From: Streptomyces sp. NA02950
Lineage (GTDB): Bacteria; Actinomycetota; Actinomycetes; Streptomycetales; Streptomycetaceae
Assembly: GCF_013364155.1 (NCBI RefSeq)
Contig: NZ_CP054916.1
Span: forward strand, 2,417,001-2,481,000
Length of the DNA: 64,000 nt
Reading direction: 5' to 3'
Below the pieces are notes generated by a model. That model was not told the DNA's origin. It did not search any database and was given only the letters and a program-made list of their open reading frames with translations. How positions within the stretch are numbered: position 1 is the stretch's first letter; the number at the start of each line of letters is the position of its first letter. The translations under genes were made by a program, and so were the position numbers. Of the stretch, positions 1-8,761 are shown piece by piece.

Positions 1-1236
1 CCCACCGGTGATCATGTACTGCACGGAGTTGGCCACGCCCAGCAGGTTCATACCGGATGAAATCGAGCCGATGACCAGCATGCCGAGCAGTGCGGACCAG
101 ACCGAGCCCCGGCCGCCGAAGAGGCTGGTGCCACCGATGACCGCGGCCGCGATGGCCTCCATCAGCAGGTTGCCGGTACCGGCCTGCTGACTGGCGGAGC
201 CCACCCGGGAGGCGATCATGAGACCGCCGAAGGCGGCCATGAACCCGGAGAGCGCGAAGACCGACATCCGCACCGCCACGACGTTGATGCCCGCGCGGCG
301 CGCCGCCTCGACGCTGCCGCCGAGCGCCATCACCTTGCGTCCGTAGGCGGTGCGGCGGACCACGAAGTCCAGCAGCACCAGCACCACCACGAAGATCACC
401 AGGCCGAGCGGCAGCCCCTTGTACTCGTTCAGCCGCCACGCCGCCGTGAAGACGATCGCGGCGATCACCGCGGTGCGCACCAGGATCTCGCTCAGCGGCC
501 GGGAGGGGACACCGGCCGCCTTGCGCCGCCTGCTGTCCACGAACTGGGCGAAGAAGAAGCCCGCCACCGCGACCGTCGCCGCCCCGTACGCGGCGACCAG
601 CTGGGTGAAGTAGTGGTCGGTGAGGGTGCGGACGAAGCTGTCGTCGGCGATGCCGATGGTGCCGGTGGTTCCCAGCACCTGGAGCATCAGCCCGTTCCAG
701 GCCAGCAGACCGGCCAGGGTCACCACGAAGGCCGGTACGCCGATCTTGGCGAAGAAGAAACCGTGCAGCGCGCCGAGGACGGCACCGGCACCCAGGGCGG
801 CGGCCACCGCTATCCCCTCGGGCACCCCGTGGTTCACATTGAGCACCGTCAGGGTGGCCGCGGCCAGACCGCTGATCGACCCGACGGAGAGATCGATCTC
901 ACCCAGCAGCAGGACGAACACGATCCCGACCGAGATCATGCCGGTGCCGCCGATCAGGATGGACAGATCGGAGAGGTTCTTGGGCGAGAGGAAGGCGCTG
1001 TCCTTCCACTGGAAGACCGCCCAGATGATGGCGATGCCGATGATGACCGGGACGGCGCCCAGGTCACCACTGCGCATCTTGCGGCTGAACTCGGTCAGGT
1101 AGCCCTTGAAGCCCTCCTGACGCACCAGCAGCCGCGGGTCCACGGCGGTGACCGCGTCCGCGGCGACCGGGTTGGCGTCGGCCGGACCGCGCTTGGCGTG
1201 GCTGCCGCCGTTGTTCTTCCGGACATTGGTGGTCAC
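1..1236 (-). CDS. xylH: Xylose-type sugar ABC transporter permease, 3' end cut by window
   Basis: Membrane permease of a CUT2-family sugar importer. The visible 412 codons are mostly hydrophobic segments of the BPD_transp_2 fold, with conserved stretches such as GEIDLSVGS and GRKVMALGG. The start is a GTG whose bases overlap the stop codon of the upstream ATPase gene (GTGA), so translation is coupled. Residues 1-45 are a polar cytoplasmic tail. It is the last gene of the xylF-xylG-xylH operon and should pair with XylG and XylF to import D-xylose. The stop codon lies outside the window, but the length suggests only a few residues are missing. Assignment to xylose rests on family resemblance and on the adjacent Rok7B7 gene; other pentoses are possible. 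Confidence 0.93.
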   Translation of the reverse strand, partial: MTTNVRKNNGGSHAKRGPADANPVAADAVTAVDPRLLVRQEGFKGYLTEFSRKMRSGDLGAVPVIIGIAIIWAVFQWKDSAFLSPKNLSDLSILIGGTGMISVGIVFVLLLGEIDLSVGSISGLAAATLTVLNVNHGVPEGIAVAAALGAGAVLGALHGFFFAKIGVPAFVVTLAGLLAWNGLMLQVLGTTGTIGIADDSFVRTLTDHYFTQLVAAYGAATVAVAGFFFAQFVDSRRRKAAGVPSRPLSEILVRTAVIAAIVFTAAWRLNEYKGLPLGLVIFVVVLVLLDFVVRRTAYGRKVMALGGSVEAARRAGINVVAVRMSVFALSGFMAAFGGLMIASRVGSASQQAGTGNLLMEAIAAAVIGGTSLFGGRGSVWSALLGMLVIGSISSGMNLLGVANSVQYMITGG

Positions 1237-2021
1237 TTCGCGACCTCCCCGCTGCGCGCCTTGCGGCGGGTCACGGCATTGTCCGTGGCGCCGGTGATGG
1301 CGGAAATGATCTCTTCCTGAGAGGTGGACCGGACGTCGAAGGTGCCGTTGTTGCGGCCCAGGCGCAGCACCGCGACCCGGTCCGCGACCGCCTTGACGTC
1401 GGCCATGTTGTGGCTGATGAGGATCACGGCGAGACCGCGTTCGCGCAGCCGCTCGACCAGGTCCAGCACCTGGGCGGTCTGCTCGACGCCCAGGGCGGCG
1501 GTCGGCTCGTCCAGGATCACCAGCTTGGGCTCGCCCAGCATCGAGCGGGCGATGGCGACGGTCTGCCGCTGGCCGCCGGAGAGCGAGGCGATCGGGATCC
1601 GCACGCTGGGGATCCGGATGGACAGGGTCTGGAGCAGCTCACGGGCGCGGCGCTCCATCTCGACCTCGTCCAGCACCCCGCCGCGCAGGATCTCGCGGCC
1701 GAGGAAGAGATTGCCGACGACGTCGATGTTGTCGCAGAGTGCCAGGTCCTGGTAGACGGTCGCGATGCCCAGGTCCTGGGCGTCGTGCGGCCGGCTGACC
1801 TGGACCGGCCTGCCCTGCCAGGCGAGGACGCCCTCGTCGGCGGGGCCGACTCCGGCGATGGTCTTGACGAGGGTGGACTTGCCCGCGCCGTTGTCGCCCA
1901 CCAGGGCGACAACTTCACCGGCATGGACCTCCAGGTGGATGTCGCTCAGCGCCTGGACAGCGCCAAATCGCTTGGAGATCCCGCGCAACGCCAACACGGG
2001 TTCGTTCGGCACGATGGCCAT
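1233..2021 (-). CDS. xylG: Xylose-type sugar ABC transporter ATPase (single domain)
   Basis: Cytoplasmic ATPase energising the XylFGH importer. The 262-aa protein shows Walker A (GDNGAGKST), the ABC signature LSGGQRQ, Walker B (VILDEP) and the switch His in ILISHN. It has one nucleotide-binding domain, whereas many CUT2 ATPases are about 500-aa tandem proteins, so it probably works as a homodimer as in other actinobacterial XylG/FrcA-like proteins. It lies 124 bp downstream of xylF, with a hairpin in that gap, and overlaps xylH by 4 bp. Confidence 0.93.
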   Translation of the reverse strand: MAIVPNEPVLALRGISKRFGAVQALSDIHLEVHAGEVVALVGDNGAGKSTLVKTIAGVGPADEGVLAWQGRPVQVSRPHDAQDLGIATVYQDLALCDNIDVVGNLFLGREILRGGVLDEVEMERRARELLQTLSIRIPSVRIPIASLSGGQRQTVAIARSMLGEPKLVILDEPTAALGVEQTAQVLDLVERLRERGLAVILISHNMADVKAVADRVAVLRLGRNNGTFDVRSTSQEEIISAITGATDNAVTRRKARSGEVAK

Positions 2022-2105
2022 CTCCGTTCCGGGCAGGGAGAGCCCTGCTGCATGACGGAGGGGAGAGCGCTCTCTCCCCTCGGCTGGGGTGTCAGGGGGC
2101 CGTCG

Positions 2106-2135
2106 CGGGCCGCCCGCAGGATCACGGGCGGCCCG
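2106..2135 (-). terminator. Hairpin between xylF and xylG (attenuator or mRNA stabiliser)
   Basis: The perfect 11-bp arms CGGGCCGCCCG and CGGGCGGCCCG enclose an 8-nt loop, 10 bp after the xylF stop codon. A second palindrome, GAGAGCGCTCTC, lies at 2063-2074. Hairpins just after the binding-protein gene commonly raise its expression above that of the membrane genes by partial termination or 3'-end protection. That role is inferred here. Confidence 0.6.
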
Positions 2136-2145
2136 GCGGGCGCTA

Positions 2146-3249
2146 CTACTTGAGGAGGCCGGCCTCTTCGCAGGCGGCCTTGTACTTGGCCGTGCAGATC
2201 TGGCTTGCCTTGTAGAGACCGTCCTTGATGACGGTGTCCTTGATGTTGTCCTTGGTCAGCGAGACCGGGGTGATCAGCGTGGCCGGGATCCCCTTGGTGG
2301 TCGGGCTGTCCACCGTGTTGGACTCGTTGGGCTTCTCACCGCGGCCGAGCGCGAGGGCCATCTCGGCGGCGGCGGTGGCCTCCGGCTCGTACGGCTTGTA
2401 GACGCTCATGTACTGGGTACCGGCCAGGATGCGCTGCACACCGGCGAGTTCGGCGTCCTGTCCGGTGACCGGGGGCAGCGGGTCCACGCCGCCGCTCTTG
2501 AGCGCGGTGATCGCGCCGCCGGCCATGGTGTCGTTGGCCGAGTAGACGCCGACGATGTTGTTCTTGCCCAGCGAGGAGATGGCACCGTTCATGGCCTCGT
2601 TGGCCTTGTCCGCCAGCCAGCGGTCGACGTCGTACTGCTTGCCGATGTCCACCTTGCCCTTGAGGACGGAGAGCGCGCCCTTCTTGAACATGGCGGCGTT
2701 GGGGTCGGCCTCCCAGCCGTTGAGCATGACGATCTTGCCGTCCTTGGCCTTGCCGCCCAGCGCCTTGAGCAGCGCCTTGCCCTGGACCTTGCCGACCTTC
2801 TCGTTGTCGAAGGAGGTGTACCCGGAGATCGGGCCCTGGGCGAGCCGGTCGTAGGCGACGACCGGGATGTCGGCCTCGTCGGCCTTCTTGACCGAGCTGG
2901 CGATGGCCTCGGAGTCCACCGCGTCCAGGATGATCGCGTCGACCTTCTTGGTGATCATCGAGTCGACCTGCTGCTGCTGGAGCGCGGTGTCCGACTTGGC
3001 GTTGACGTAGAGGACCTTGCACTCGGCACAGAGTGCCTTGATCTTCTTGGTGATCAGCGGTCGGTCGAAGTTCTCGTATCTCGCGGTCTGGTCCTCCGGC
3101 AGGAGCAGACCGATGGTGAGCGGACCGGTCTTCTTCTTCTGGTCCGACTTGTCGCTGTCGGCCTCCTTCGCCGAGCCACAGGCGGCGAGCGACACTGCCA
3201 TGGACACGACGGCACTGGCTATGGCGACGCGACGCATCGTTGCGTTCAT
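2146..3249 (-). CDS. xylF: Xylose-type sugar ABC transporter substrate-binding lipoprotein
   Basis: Periplasmic-binding-protein-like receptor for the XylFGH importer, tethered outside the membrane. The 367-aa protein begins with a lipoprotein signal peptide ending in the lipobox LAAC at about residues 21-24, followed by a charged linker rich in K, D and S. The rest is a type I sugar-binding fold (Peripla_BP_4) with segments typical of XylF/ChvE, such as AIILDAVDSEA and VYSANDTMAGG. It is the first gene of the operon, directly downstream of rok7B7 on the same strand. In S. coelicolor the homologous operon is reported to be up-regulated when rok7B7 is deleted. Confidence 0.93.
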   Translation of the reverse strand: MNATMRRVAIASAVVSMAVSLAACGSAKEADSDKSDQKKKTGPLTIGLLLPEDQTARYENFDRPLITKKIKALCAECKVLYVNAKSDTALQQQQVDSMITKKVDAIILDAVDSEAIASSVKKADEADIPVVAYDRLAQGPISGYTSFDNEKVGKVQGKALLKALGGKAKDGKIVMLNGWEADPNAAMFKKGALSVLKGKVDIGKQYDVDRWLADKANEAMNGAISSLGKNNIVGVYSANDTMAGGAITALKSGGVDPLPPVTGQDAELAGVQRILAGTQYMSVYKPYEPEATAAAEMALALGRGEKPNESNTVDSPTTKGIPATLITPVSLTKDNIKDTVIKDGLYKASQICTAKYKAACEEAGLLK

Positions 3250-3325
3250 ATGGGGGTGACCTCCCTGACGAGGCCGCGTCCACGCGGCCGAGGTGGCTGG
3301 AAGTCAACTCGGCCGCTCGCATGGC

Positions 3326-3338
3326 GTCAAGAAGTAAA
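3326..3338 (-). promoter_or_regulatory. Candidate Rok7B7 operator upstream of xylF
   Basis: On the minus strand this reads TTTACTTCTTGAC, 77 bp upstream of the xylF start. It fits at every position the consensus TTKAMKHSTTSAV that I recall being reported for Rok7B7. The recall of the consensus is from memory; the sequence itself is seen. Confidence 0.5.
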
Positions 3339-3342
3339 TCCT

Positions 3343-3371
3343 TAACGAGATGGCAACGGTGCCATTCGTTA
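3343..3371. repeat. Interrupted palindrome between rok7B7 and xylF
   Basis: Inner arms ATGGCA and TGCCAT surround ACGG, and outer arms TAACGA and TCGTTA flank them with one bulged base. It lies downstream of the rok7B7 stop and upstream of xylF. It could be a second operator in the xylF promoter or the weak terminator of rok7B7. No U-tract follows, so an operator is slightly favoured. Confidence 0.45.
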
Positions 3372-3429
3372 TCTGAGTGAACGCAGCCGGACGAGGTCCC
3401 ATAGACGCAGCGTGACCGGACAAAGGTAC

Positions 3430-4671
3430 TCAGGTCAGGGCAGGCGCTCCGGCCGGAACCGCCCCGGCCGCCCCAGCCGCCCCAGCCGCCCCATCCGCCC
3501 CATCCAGCAGTGTCGAATCGCCCATCTCGCTCAGCACCAGCGCCAGCGCGCCCAGCACTTCGGCCCGGCCGCCGAGCGCCCCGGGCATCACCGAGAGCTG
3601 CCGTGCGGCGCTGGGGATGGCATAACGGGCCACCGACTCCCGGATCGGAGCGAGCACCAACTCCCCCGCCTCGGCGAGCTGACCGCCGAGCACCATGCGG
3701 CTCGGGTTGATCAGATTGCACAGATTCGCCACTCCGCTGCCGATATGGCGCCCGACGTCCGCGATCACCCGTCGGCAGCCGGGGTCGCCCTCGCGGGCCA
3801 GTTGCACCATGCGTTCAACGGTCAGATCCATGCCATGGCTGGAGTACAGCAGCGGCAGCACATAGCGGGCCGCGGTGAAGGTCTCCAGACAGCCGCGGTT
3901 GCCGCAGCGGCAGACCGGGCCCGACTCGTCCAGGGTGATGTGCCCGATCTCGCCTGCGGTACCGCCGGGGCCGCGGTAGATCTGTCCGCTGATCACCAGA
4001 CCGGCACCGACACCGTCGGCGACCTTGATGTACGCGAGGTCCGCGACCCCGCGCCCGGACCCCCACACCAGCTCGCCGAGCGCGCCCAGGTTGGCGTCGT
4101 TGTCGACGTGCACCGGCACCCCGAGCCGCTGGGCGAGGTCATCGCGGGGGTTGGTGCCCGCCCAGCCCGGCAGGATCGCCGTGGAGCCCAGCGTGCCCGT
4201 CTCGACGTCGATGGGCGCGGGCACTCCCAGCCCGACGCCGACCACCTTGTCCTGGCGCAGTCCGGTGGCCGCGATCAGCCTGCTGACCAGCTGCTCGGCC
4301 CGGTCCAGGCCCTGTGCGGCGGACGCGTCCACATCCAGCGGCTCGGACTCCTCGGCGAGCACCTGGTGGGCGAGGTTGCCGACGGCGACGCGCAGATGCG
4401 TATGGCCGAAGTCCACGCCGACGACGATGCCCGCGTCGCCGCTCAGGGAGACGCTGCGGGCCCGGCGGCCACCCGCCGAAGTGGGCGTGACCTCGACGGT
4501 TCCCCCGTCCTTGAGCTCACGGACGATATTGGAGACGGTGGCGGCGGACAGCCCCGTGCTCCGGGCGATCTCCGCCTGGGTCAGCGAGCCCGCCATGCGC
4601 ACCGCACGGACCACCCGCTCGAGGTTGGCCCGGTGCAGCGACGACTGCGATCCCGGAGTCTCCACGCCCAT
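3430..4671 (-). CDS. rok7B7: ROK-family transcriptional regulator Rok7B7
   Basis: DNA-binding regulator of sugar uptake and carbon catabolite control. The 413-aa protein has an N-terminal winged helix (about 12-75, motif LTQAEIARSTGLSAATVSN) and a ROK sugar-kinase-like domain (about 80-390) with the nucleotide motif VVGVDFGHTHLRV and the zinc-binding motif CRCGNRGCLE. The tail is a low-complexity Gly-Ala stretch encoded by a 9-bp tandem repeat. It sits between xylFGH and ngcEFG, the reported context of S. coelicolor SCO6008, where deletion changes xylose use, glucose repression and antibiotic production. Regulation of both flanking transport operons is plausible. The ligand is not known from sequence. 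Confidence 0.92.
   Translation of the reverse strand: MGVETPGSQSSLHRANLERVVRAVRMAGSLTQAEIARSTGLSAATVSNIVRELKDGGTVEVTPTSAGGRRARSVSLSGDAGIVVGVDFGHTHLRVAVGNLAHQVLAEESEPLDVDASAAQGLDRAEQLVSRLIAATGLRQDKVVGVGLGVPAPIDVETGTLGSTAILPGWAGTNPRDDLAQRLGVPVHVDNDANLGALGELVWGSGRGVADLAYIKVADGVGAGLVISGQIYRGPGGTAGEIGHITLDESGPVCRCGNRGCLETFTAARYVLPLLYSSHGMDLTVERMVQLAREGDPGCRRVIADVGRHIGSGVANLCNLINPSRMVLGGQLAEAGELVLAPIRESVARYAIPSAARQLSVMPGALGGRAEVLGALALVLSEMGDSTLLDGADGAAGAAGAAGAVPAGAPALT
3461..3505. repeat. 9-bp tandem repeat inside rok7B7
   Basis: Five tandem 9-mers (GCCCCGGCC, GCCCCAGCC twice, GCCCCATCC twice) lie in frame near the 3' end of rok7B7 and encode a Gly-Ala-rich tail. Copy-number change would lengthen or shorten the tail without a frameshift. 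Confidence 0.85.
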
Positions 4672-4787
4672 CCACTCCCGCCTTCACGGGCGGCACGACG
4701 GCCGCTCCGCCGGCCGGGCCGCAGCAGTGAGGCCCAGCGGTGTCTCCAACATGTGAACTCTAAGATGAGCCGCCTTGGTTGTCCCAC

Positions 4788-4801
4788 GTCAAGTCCTTGA
4801 C
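4788..4801. promoter_or_regulatory. Palindrome in the rok7B7 promoter region
   Basis: GTCAAG-TC-CTTGAC is a perfect inverted repeat 117 bp upstream of the rok7B7 start. On the minus strand it overlaps a -35-like TTGACG (4787-4792). The half-site CTTGAC is shared with the candidate Rok7B7 site upstream of xylF, so autoregulation is possible. The rest of 4672-4923 shows no gene. Confidence 0.4.
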
Positions 4802-4923
4802 ACCTTCCGGACGGCTCCCGGGCGACTCCCGGTCACGGCGGCGCGCGCGGCGCAGCGCGCATGTGCGATCAGCACACTGACGTGCGACGTTCCGCGCCGA
4901 GGGGGCCGCTTTCCCGCAAGGGT

Positions 4924-4959
4924 ACGGGGCGCCCCCGCCGAACGGCGGGGGCGCCCCGT
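4924..4959 (-). terminator. Strong hairpin terminator after ngcG
   Basis: A 17-bp perfect GC-rich stem (ACGGGGCGCC... paired with ...GGCGCCCCGT) with a 2-base AA centre begins 23 bp after the ngcG stop. It separates the ngc operon from rok7B7. No U-run is present, as is usual in Streptomyces. Confidence 0.75.
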
Positions 4960-4982
4960 TACCGGGTCGCGAGGGGGCGGGT

Positions 4983-5927
4983 CTACTTGATCGCGCCCGC
5001 CGTCAGACCGGCCTGGACCTGCCGCTGGAAGATGATGTAGACGCCAAGGACCGGCAGCATGGCCAGCACCAGCCCGGCGAACAGCGCCGACCAGTCGCCC
5101 TTGTACTGCTGACTGGCCGCGAGCTGCACCAGACCCTGGGTGAGCACCCGCTTGTCCTCCTCGGTGTTCAGCACCGTCGGCAGCATGTACTGGTTCCACT
5201 GCCCGAGGAAGTTGAAGATCCCGACGCTGATCAGGCCCGGCTTCGCCATCGGCAGCATGACCTGGAAGAAGGTACGGGTCTGGGAGGCGCCGTCGATCAG
5301 GGCCGCCTCCGCCACCGAGGACGGCAGGGTCTTGAAGAACGAGGTGAGGAAGAAGACGGTGAACGGCAGCGAATAGGCGATGTAGACCAGGATCAGCCCG
5401 TGGAAGGTGTTCAGCAGGGCCAGGTTCTTCATCACGAAGAACAGCGGCACCAGCGCCAGGATGATGGGGAAGCTCATCCCGCCCACGAACATGAAGTAGA
5501 TGACGCGCTTGCCCGGGAACTCGAAGCGGGCCAGGACGTACGCCGCCATGGCGCCCAGCAGCATGGTGCCCACCAGCGAGCACCCCACCACCACGACGGT
5601 GTTGAGGAAGAAGTCGCCGATGTTCGACTTGCTCCAGGCGCGCGTCCAGTTGTCGAAGTGCAGACTGCCGGGCAGCCCCCAGGGAGAGGTGAAGATCTCC
5701 TTGTCGGTCTTCAGGGAGCTCATCACCGCCCACAGCAGCGGCATGGTGACCAGGAGCGCCCAGAGCACCAGCATTCCGTGGGAGAAGACGTTGAGGACCT
5801 TGCCCTCGCTGCCGATGCGGCCCTCGGGGGTGTAGCGCGGAGGGAGCTGGTCCCCGGCGGGCTCACGGGGCGCCGCGTCGTCCTTGGTGGCGCCGCGGAG
5901 TTCCGAGGGCTGTGCTGGTGAGGTCAC
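4983..5927 (-). CDS. ngcG: Carbohydrate ABC transporter permease, MalG type (NgcG-like)
   Basis: Second permease of a CUT1 importer. The 314-aa protein has six predicted membrane spans and the EAA loop AEAALIDGASQTRTFF that contacts the ATPase. I chose GTG at 5927 because GGGGG lies just upstream; an ATG at 5978 is in frame but has no ribosome site. It is the last gene of ngcE-ngcF-ngcG. No ATPase gene is nearby, as usual for Streptomyces CUT1 systems, which rely on the shared ATPase MsiK encoded elsewhere. Confidence 0.88.
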   Translation of the reverse strand: MTSPAQPSELRGATKDDAAPREPAGDQLPPRYTPEGRIGSEGKVLNVFSHGMLVLWALLVTMPLLWAVMSSLKTDKEIFTSPWGLPGSLHFDNWTRAWSKSNIGDFFLNTVVVVGCSLVGTMLLGAMAAYVLARFEFPGKRVIYFMFVGGMSFPIILALVPLFFVMKNLALLNTFHGLILVYIAYSLPFTVFFLTSFFKTLPSSVAEAALIDGASQTRTFFQVMLPMAKPGLISVGIFNFLGQWNQYMLPTVLNTEEDKRVLTQGLVQLAASQQYKGDWSALFAGLVLAMLPVLGVYIIFQRQVQAGLTAGAIK

Positions 5928-5988
5928 TGCGATACCCCCAGATCGGCGGTCGGGCGGCGGTCGTGGTCTGCGGTGCATGGCCCGGGCA

Positions 5989-7059
5989 TCAGTACTCCAG
6001 CCGTTCGCGCCGGCCCAGCTTGGACACGACGACCGCGAAGATCATGGTGACGATCAGCATCGCCACCCCGATGGAGGTGGCACGGCCCGCCTGCCCGTCG
6101 CGGAAGGTCTTGGTGTAGACGTAGTAGCCCAGCACCTGGGTGGAGTCGGCGGGCCCGCCCGGTCCCACGGTCATGATCTGGACCACGGCGAAGGCGTCGA
6201 GGGCGAGGATCCCCATGTAGATCCAGCCGGTCTGGACGGTGTCCCACAGCAGCGGCAGGGTGATCCTGAAGAAGGTCGTGATCCGGTTCGCCCCGTCCAG
6301 CAGCGCCGCCTCGTAGAAGTCCTTGGGGATGGAGCTCATCCCGGCGGAGAACAGGACGACGTAGAAACCGACGTTGCACCAGACCATCACGACCATCAGG
6401 CACCACAGGGCCAGCTCGGGATCGGCCAGCCACTGCTGCTGGAGGAAGTCCAGGCCGATTCCGCCCAGAAAGGCGTTGAGCGCCCCGTTGCGCGGGTTGT
6501 AGGTGAACTGGAACAGCAGGGCGACGATCGCGATCGACAGCACCTGCGGAAAGAAGTAGACGACCTTGTAGAGGCTCGAACCGCGCACTCCGGACACGGC
6601 CGCGTTCTTCCGGCCCCGGCCGCCGACATTGAGCATGAAGGCGAAGAAGAGCCCGAGGCCGAGCGTCACCAGTGGTACGACCACAAGCAGCAGGACATTG
6701 TGTCCGACCGCTTTCCAGAAGAGGTCGTCGTGGAGCAGCCAGTCGTAGTTGTCGAACCCGACCATCTTGAAGTCGGAGCTCAGACCGGTCCAGTCCGTGA
6801 AGGAGTACAGAATGGCCTGGATGAACGGTGAGATCACGAAGACCGCGTACAACGAGATCGGCAGTGTCAGGAAACCGACGACAAAGCCGTACTTCCGGAA
6901 CCACCGGGCGATCGGCCGGCAGACGGCCCGGAAGCACCGGGCCACGGCCGCCCAGCACTCCAGGAGCCACCGGATCACTCTCGGATAGGAATCCTTGCCG
7001 CGCCGGGGCCGGTTCTTCTTCTCGCCCTGCGCACCGGTCCGAGTCCTGACCTTCTGCAT
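5989..7059 (-). CDS. ngcF: Carbohydrate ABC transporter permease, MalF type (NgcF-like)
   Basis: First permease of the importer. The 356-aa protein starts with a basic cytoplasmic region (about 1-55), followed by six membrane spans and the EAA loop YEAALLDGANRITTFF at about 240-255. It lies 57 bp after ngcE and 61 bp before ngcG in one transcription unit. Orthologues beside rok7B7 carry N-acetylglucosamine and chitobiose. That substrate is taken from gene context and the NgcE match, not from the permease itself. Confidence 0.88.
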   Translation of the reverse strand: MQKVRTRTGAQGEKKNRPRRGKDSYPRVIRWLLECWAAVARCFRAVCRPIARWFRKYGFVVGFLTLPISLYAVFVISPFIQAILYSFTDWTGLSSDFKMVGFDNYDWLLHDDLFWKAVGHNVLLLVVVPLVTLGLGLFFAFMLNVGGRGRKNAAVSGVRGSSLYKVVYFFPQVLSIAIVALLFQFTYNPRNGALNAFLGGIGLDFLQQQWLADPELALWCLMVVMVWCNVGFYVVLFSAGMSSIPKDFYEAALLDGANRITTFFRITLPLLWDTVQTGWIYMGILALDAFAVVQIMTVGPGGPADSTQVLGYYVYTKTFRDGQAGRATSIGVAMLIVTMIFAVVVSKLGRRERLEY

Positions 7060-7116
7060 CTCACCGACCTCGGTTTTCCCCCATGGCCACTACCACTGGT
7101 GACGCATCGAATCCCA

Positions 7117-8553
7117 TCAGACGTGCTTGTACTTCTTGACGGCGTCGTCCTTGGCCGTGGCGTCGGCGAACTTCTGGATCTTCTTGATCGCCTCGGCCGG
7201 GGTCATCCGGCCGGCCATCATCTCGCCCAGCACGCCAACGCCGATCTGCTGCTTCTGGAGCGCGACGTACCAGTCCTGGAGCCGCGGGTTGACGACGTTC
7301 GTCCCGGCCTTCTTCAGGGCCTCCTGCGCGGACGCCAGCCCCGGCGGCAGCGAAAGACCCTCGGTGCCGCCGTTGAGCGAGGTGAGCGAGGAGACCTGCT
7401 GGACGAAGTTCTTGGTGGACTTCTCGCCCAGCATGATGCGCAGCAGCTCCATGCCGCCCTCGGGGTTCTTCGCCGTCTTGGGCACGATGAAGGGCTCACC
7501 GCCGGAGGCCCACAGGGTGCCGAAGGGCATCTTGTCGCCGCTGTCCAGACTGGACGGCGCGGCCACCGCCATCTGGAAGTTCTTCGGCGTGGTCTTCTTC
7601 GCCTCGTTCTCCACCCAGGAGCCGTTCGGGATGAACAGCGCCTTGCCCTCGTTCCACGCGGTCTGGGACTCGATGTGGGTCAGACCCGGGGTGCCCTTGA
7701 GGATGTAGCCCTTCTTGTAGAGCTCGTAGTACGCCTCGAAGGCGGCCTTGACGGCCGGGTGCTTCCAGGCGTTCTCCTCCAGGTTGTCGATGGCGATCAG
7801 GACATCGGCGCCGCCGATCTTGGCGATGAAGGGGTAGAGGCTGAAGGGGAGGTAGTAGGGGTACTTGCCGGGGTAGGTCCAGCCGGCGATGCCCTTCTTC
7901 TTGGCCTTGGCACAGACCGCGAGCATGTCGTCCCAGGTCTCCGGGTATTCCACGTCGAGCTTTGCCAGATTGCTCTTGGAATACCAGACGCCGTAGACGG
8001 TGTAGGCGTAGTAGAGGACCCAGACCGGCTTGCCGTCGAACTGGCCCATCTCGACCACGCCGGGGCGCAGGGTGTCGCGCACCTTCTTCTTCGGGTCGTC
8101 GATGGAGGGCGCGTCCAGCAGCGGGGTCAGGTCCGTCAGCTGCTTCTTGCCGACCAGGGTGCCGAAGTCCATCTGCTCGGCGCCGGAGTTGTCGATGAGG
8201 TCCGGCGGGGTGCCGCCGTTGAACCGCGGCTGGAGGGTCGTCTGGATCTTCTGAGTGGCGGAGTGCTTGACCTTGCCCGCGGTCTTCGGGAACGCCTTGG
8301 TGAATTCCTTCTCGGCGTCCTTGGCGTACTGCTGTCCGAAACCGCCGTCGAAGATGACGACGTCGAGCCCGACGCTCTCATTGACGGCGAGCGGGTTCTT
8401 GGCGCTCTTCTTGCCCTTGTCGACCTTGTTGGAATCGTCGTCACCGCCGCTCGCGCAGGCGCTCAGCACGCTGACGGACGGCACGGCGATCAGTCCGAGC
8501 GCCGCTGACCGCTTGACCAGGTCACGGCGGCCGACATCTGGTGTGGATCCCAT
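7117..8553 (-). CDS. ngcE: N-acetylglucosamine/diacetylchitobiose-binding protein (NgcE-like)
   Basis: Extracellular solute-binding protein (SBP_bac_1) of the NgcEFG importer. The 478-aa protein opens with an RR motif (GRRDLVKRSAALG) and a lipobox LSAC, so it is probably a Tat-exported lipoprotein. I chose ATG 8553; an upstream in-frame extension lacks a signal peptide at its N-terminus. NgcE in S. olivaceoviridis binds N-acetylglucosamine and chitobiose, breakdown products of chitin. Its promoter region carries a DasR-like site, fitting that role. Confidence 0.88.
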   Translation of the reverse strand: MGSTPDVGRRDLVKRSAALGLIAVPSVSVLSACASGGDDDSNKVDKGKKSAKNPLAVNESVGLDVVIFDGGFGQQYAKDAEKEFTKAFPKTAGKVKHSATQKIQTTLQPRFNGGTPPDLIDNSGAEQMDFGTLVGKKQLTDLTPLLDAPSIDDPKKKVRDTLRPGVVEMGQFDGKPVWVLYYAYTVYGVWYSKSNLAKLDVEYPETWDDMLAVCAKAKKKGIAGWTYPGKYPYYLPFSLYPFIAKIGGADVLIAIDNLEENAWKHPAVKAAFEAYYELYKKGYILKGTPGLTHIESQTAWNEGKALFIPNGSWVENEAKKTTPKNFQMAVAAPSSLDSGDKMPFGTLWASGGEPFIVPKTAKNPEGGMELLRIMLGEKSTKNFVQQVSSLTSLNGGTEGLSLPPGLASAQEALKKAGTNVVNPRLQDWYVALQKQQIGVGVLGEMMAGRMTPAEAIKKIQKFADATAKDDAVKKYKHV

Positions 8554-8745
8554 GCTCAAGTCCTCGCCTTCGTCAGGACTCAGGCGGTGTAACGGTCTCC
8601 CGTACATCTCGCCTCCGGCGAGGGGCCCGACACCGCGGGTCAGTTGAAGCGTGAAGCGGAGTATTGCTGGGTGTGCGCCGGGGAGTGCGGAGGCCCGCCG
8701 GGGCCCGTGCGAAGTGGGCGGCAGTGCGGCCCTCCCCCTGGGGCG

Positions 8746-8761
8746 ACAGGTATAGTCCACT
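8746..8761 (-). promoter_or_regulatory. DasR-like (dre) site overlapping the ngcE promoter
   Basis: The minus strand reads AGTGGACTATACCTGT, which by my alignment matches 12 of 16 positions of the dre consensus AGTGGTCTAGACCACT. It overlaps a -10-like TATACC (8749-8754), 18 bp downstream of TTGCCC (8773-8778). DasR is the GlcNAc-responsive GntR regulator of Streptomyces. The remaining 8554-8898 holds no gene. Confidence 0.5.
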
